Shown here in pieces: positions 32,677-33,376 of a stretch of DNA of 33,376 nt (positions are counted from its first letter, which is position 1; every line of letters begins with the position of its first letter). A program made the translations under genes and the position numbers. The notes below the pieces were generated by a model. It did no database searches. It saw only the letters and a program-made list of their open reading frames with translations, and was not told the origin of the DNA. The DNA is from Verrucomicrobiota bacterium (GTDB lineage: Bacteria; Verrucomicrobiota; Verrucomicrobiia; Opitutales; Opitutaceae), in assembly GCA_023430565.1 (NCBI GenBank), contig JAEZAD010000032.1, forward strand, positions 1-33,376, read 5' to 3'.

Positions 32677-33376
32677 ATGAAAATCTGCTGTATTGGTGCC
32701 GGCTATGTCGGAGGACCGACGATGGCCATGATCGCGTTGAAAGCTCCCGATATCGAGGTGCGGGTGGTCGACATGAATTCGGCCCGAATCGCTGCCTGGA
32801 ATTCGGACAATCTCCCGATCTACGAGCCGGGTCTGGACGACGTCGTGCGGCAAGCCCGTGGGCGGAATCTGCATTTTTCGACAGACGTCCGCGGGGCGAT
32901 CAACGACTCCGATATCATTTTCGTCGCGGTGAACACACCGACCAAAACCTACGGGGTGGGATCGGGACGAGCGGCGGATCTCCGTTTCATCGAATCGGTG
33001 GCGCGGACGATCGCTGAAGTGGCGACCACGCCGAAAATCATTGTCGAGAAATCGACGATTCCCGTGAAAACGGCGGAAACGATCAAAGACATCCTCGCTG
33101 CGAACTCGCGAGGGGTGAAGTTCGAGGTGTTGTCGAATCCGGAATTTCTGGCCGAAGGAACGGCGATCGCGGATTTGCACGAGCCGGACCGCGTCTTGAT
33201 CGGCGGAGAACGGACTCCGGGAGGCGAAGCGGCGATGGAGAAGCTGGTCGGGGTCTACGGGCGCTGGGTGCCGCGCGATCGGATCATCACGACGAATTTG
33301 TGGTCGTCCGAATTATCCAAGCTGGTGGCGAATGCTTTCCTGGCGCAGCGGATTTCCTCGATCAATTCGATCTCGG
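32677..33376 (+). CDS. UDP-glucose 6-dehydrogenase, eukaryote-type (3' end cut by window)
   Basis: The first 233 residues of UDP-glucose dehydrogenase, which oxidises UDP-glucose to UDP-glucuronate with NAD+, are visible. The NAD-binding site GAGYVG lies at 7-12. The sequence follows the animal enzyme as I recall it: KICCIGAGYVGGPTMAMIAL, AAWNSDNLPIYEPGLDDVV, NTPTKTYGVGSGRAADLRFI, LSNPEFLAEGTAIADL and LWSSELSKLVANAFLAQRIS. Most bacterial Ugd proteins lack the TKTYG and RAADL segments. The catalytic Cys lies past the window edge, so activity cannot be judged. It comes after the ftsH terminator with its own 72-base leader. UDP-glucuronate would feed surface polysaccharide synthesis. Confidence 0.93.
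   Translation, partial: MKICCIGAGYVGGPTMAMIALKAPDIEVRVVDMNSARIAAWNSDNLPIYEPGLDDVVRQARGRNLHFSTDVRGAINDSDIIFVAVNTPTKTYGVGSGRAADLRFIESVARTIAEVATTPKIIVEKSTIPVKTAETIKDILAANSRGVKFEVLSNPEFLAEGTAIADLHEPDRVLIGGERTPGGEAAMEKLVGVYGRWVPRDRIITTNLWSSELSKLVANAFLAQRISSINSIS

Overview
The window reads as a chromosomal stretch of a high-G+C Gram-negative bacterium. Verrucomicrobiota, probably an Opitutales relative, is my best guess. The reasons are the envelope genes (LpxL-type acyltransferase, GT9 heptosyltransferase-like genes, outer-membrane DUF1302), few convincing Shine-Dalgarno sequences, and several short dispersed repeats that I associate with that phylum. This placement is inference. No tRNA, rRNA, CRISPR array, insertion sequence or phage gene was seen.

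Layout. Positions 1-3471 (minus) hold a DUF1329/DUF1302 pair, with DUF1329 cut by the window edge. Next come uvrA (plus), an AI-2E family transporter (minus), a 71-residue membrane protein (plus) and a secreted DUF3300 protein (plus). A strong bidirectional terminator separates DUF3300 from a glycine-zipper lipoprotein (minus). Then follow a YebC-family gene (minus), two DUF4252-type genes (plus), a secreted alpha/beta hydrolase (minus), a nucleotidyltransferase-domain protein (minus), an AraC-family regulator (plus), a vanadium-haloperoxidase-like secreted phosphatase-fold protein (minus) and an unrecognised helical protein (minus).

Positions 18782-26722 form the most coherent block. It holds OppF- and OppD-type ATPases without permeases, two GT9 glycosyltransferases, an LpxL-type acyltransferase and a DUF4254 protein, all on minus. 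Two more GT9 genes diverge from it on plus. The GT9/LpxL/DUF4254 part looks like a lipopolysaccharide-core or other glycolipid locus. After an unrecognised membrane-anchored protein with a possible papain-like amidase domain come serS, tilS and ftsH, then a UDP-glucose dehydrogenase cut by the window end. The visible part of that enzyme is strikingly like the animal enzyme.

No obviously new multi-gene system is present. The most unusual signals are small repeats that enter genes. One repeat is translated as an extra segment inside UvrA, and another forms the N-terminus of a GT9 enzyme. A hairpin-like element sits just after minus-strand genes and supplies at least one stop codon. Other points worth checking are the eukaryote-type UDP-glucose dehydrogenase, the permease-less OppDF pair, and a coding-like relic in the 17.2-17.6 kb gap.
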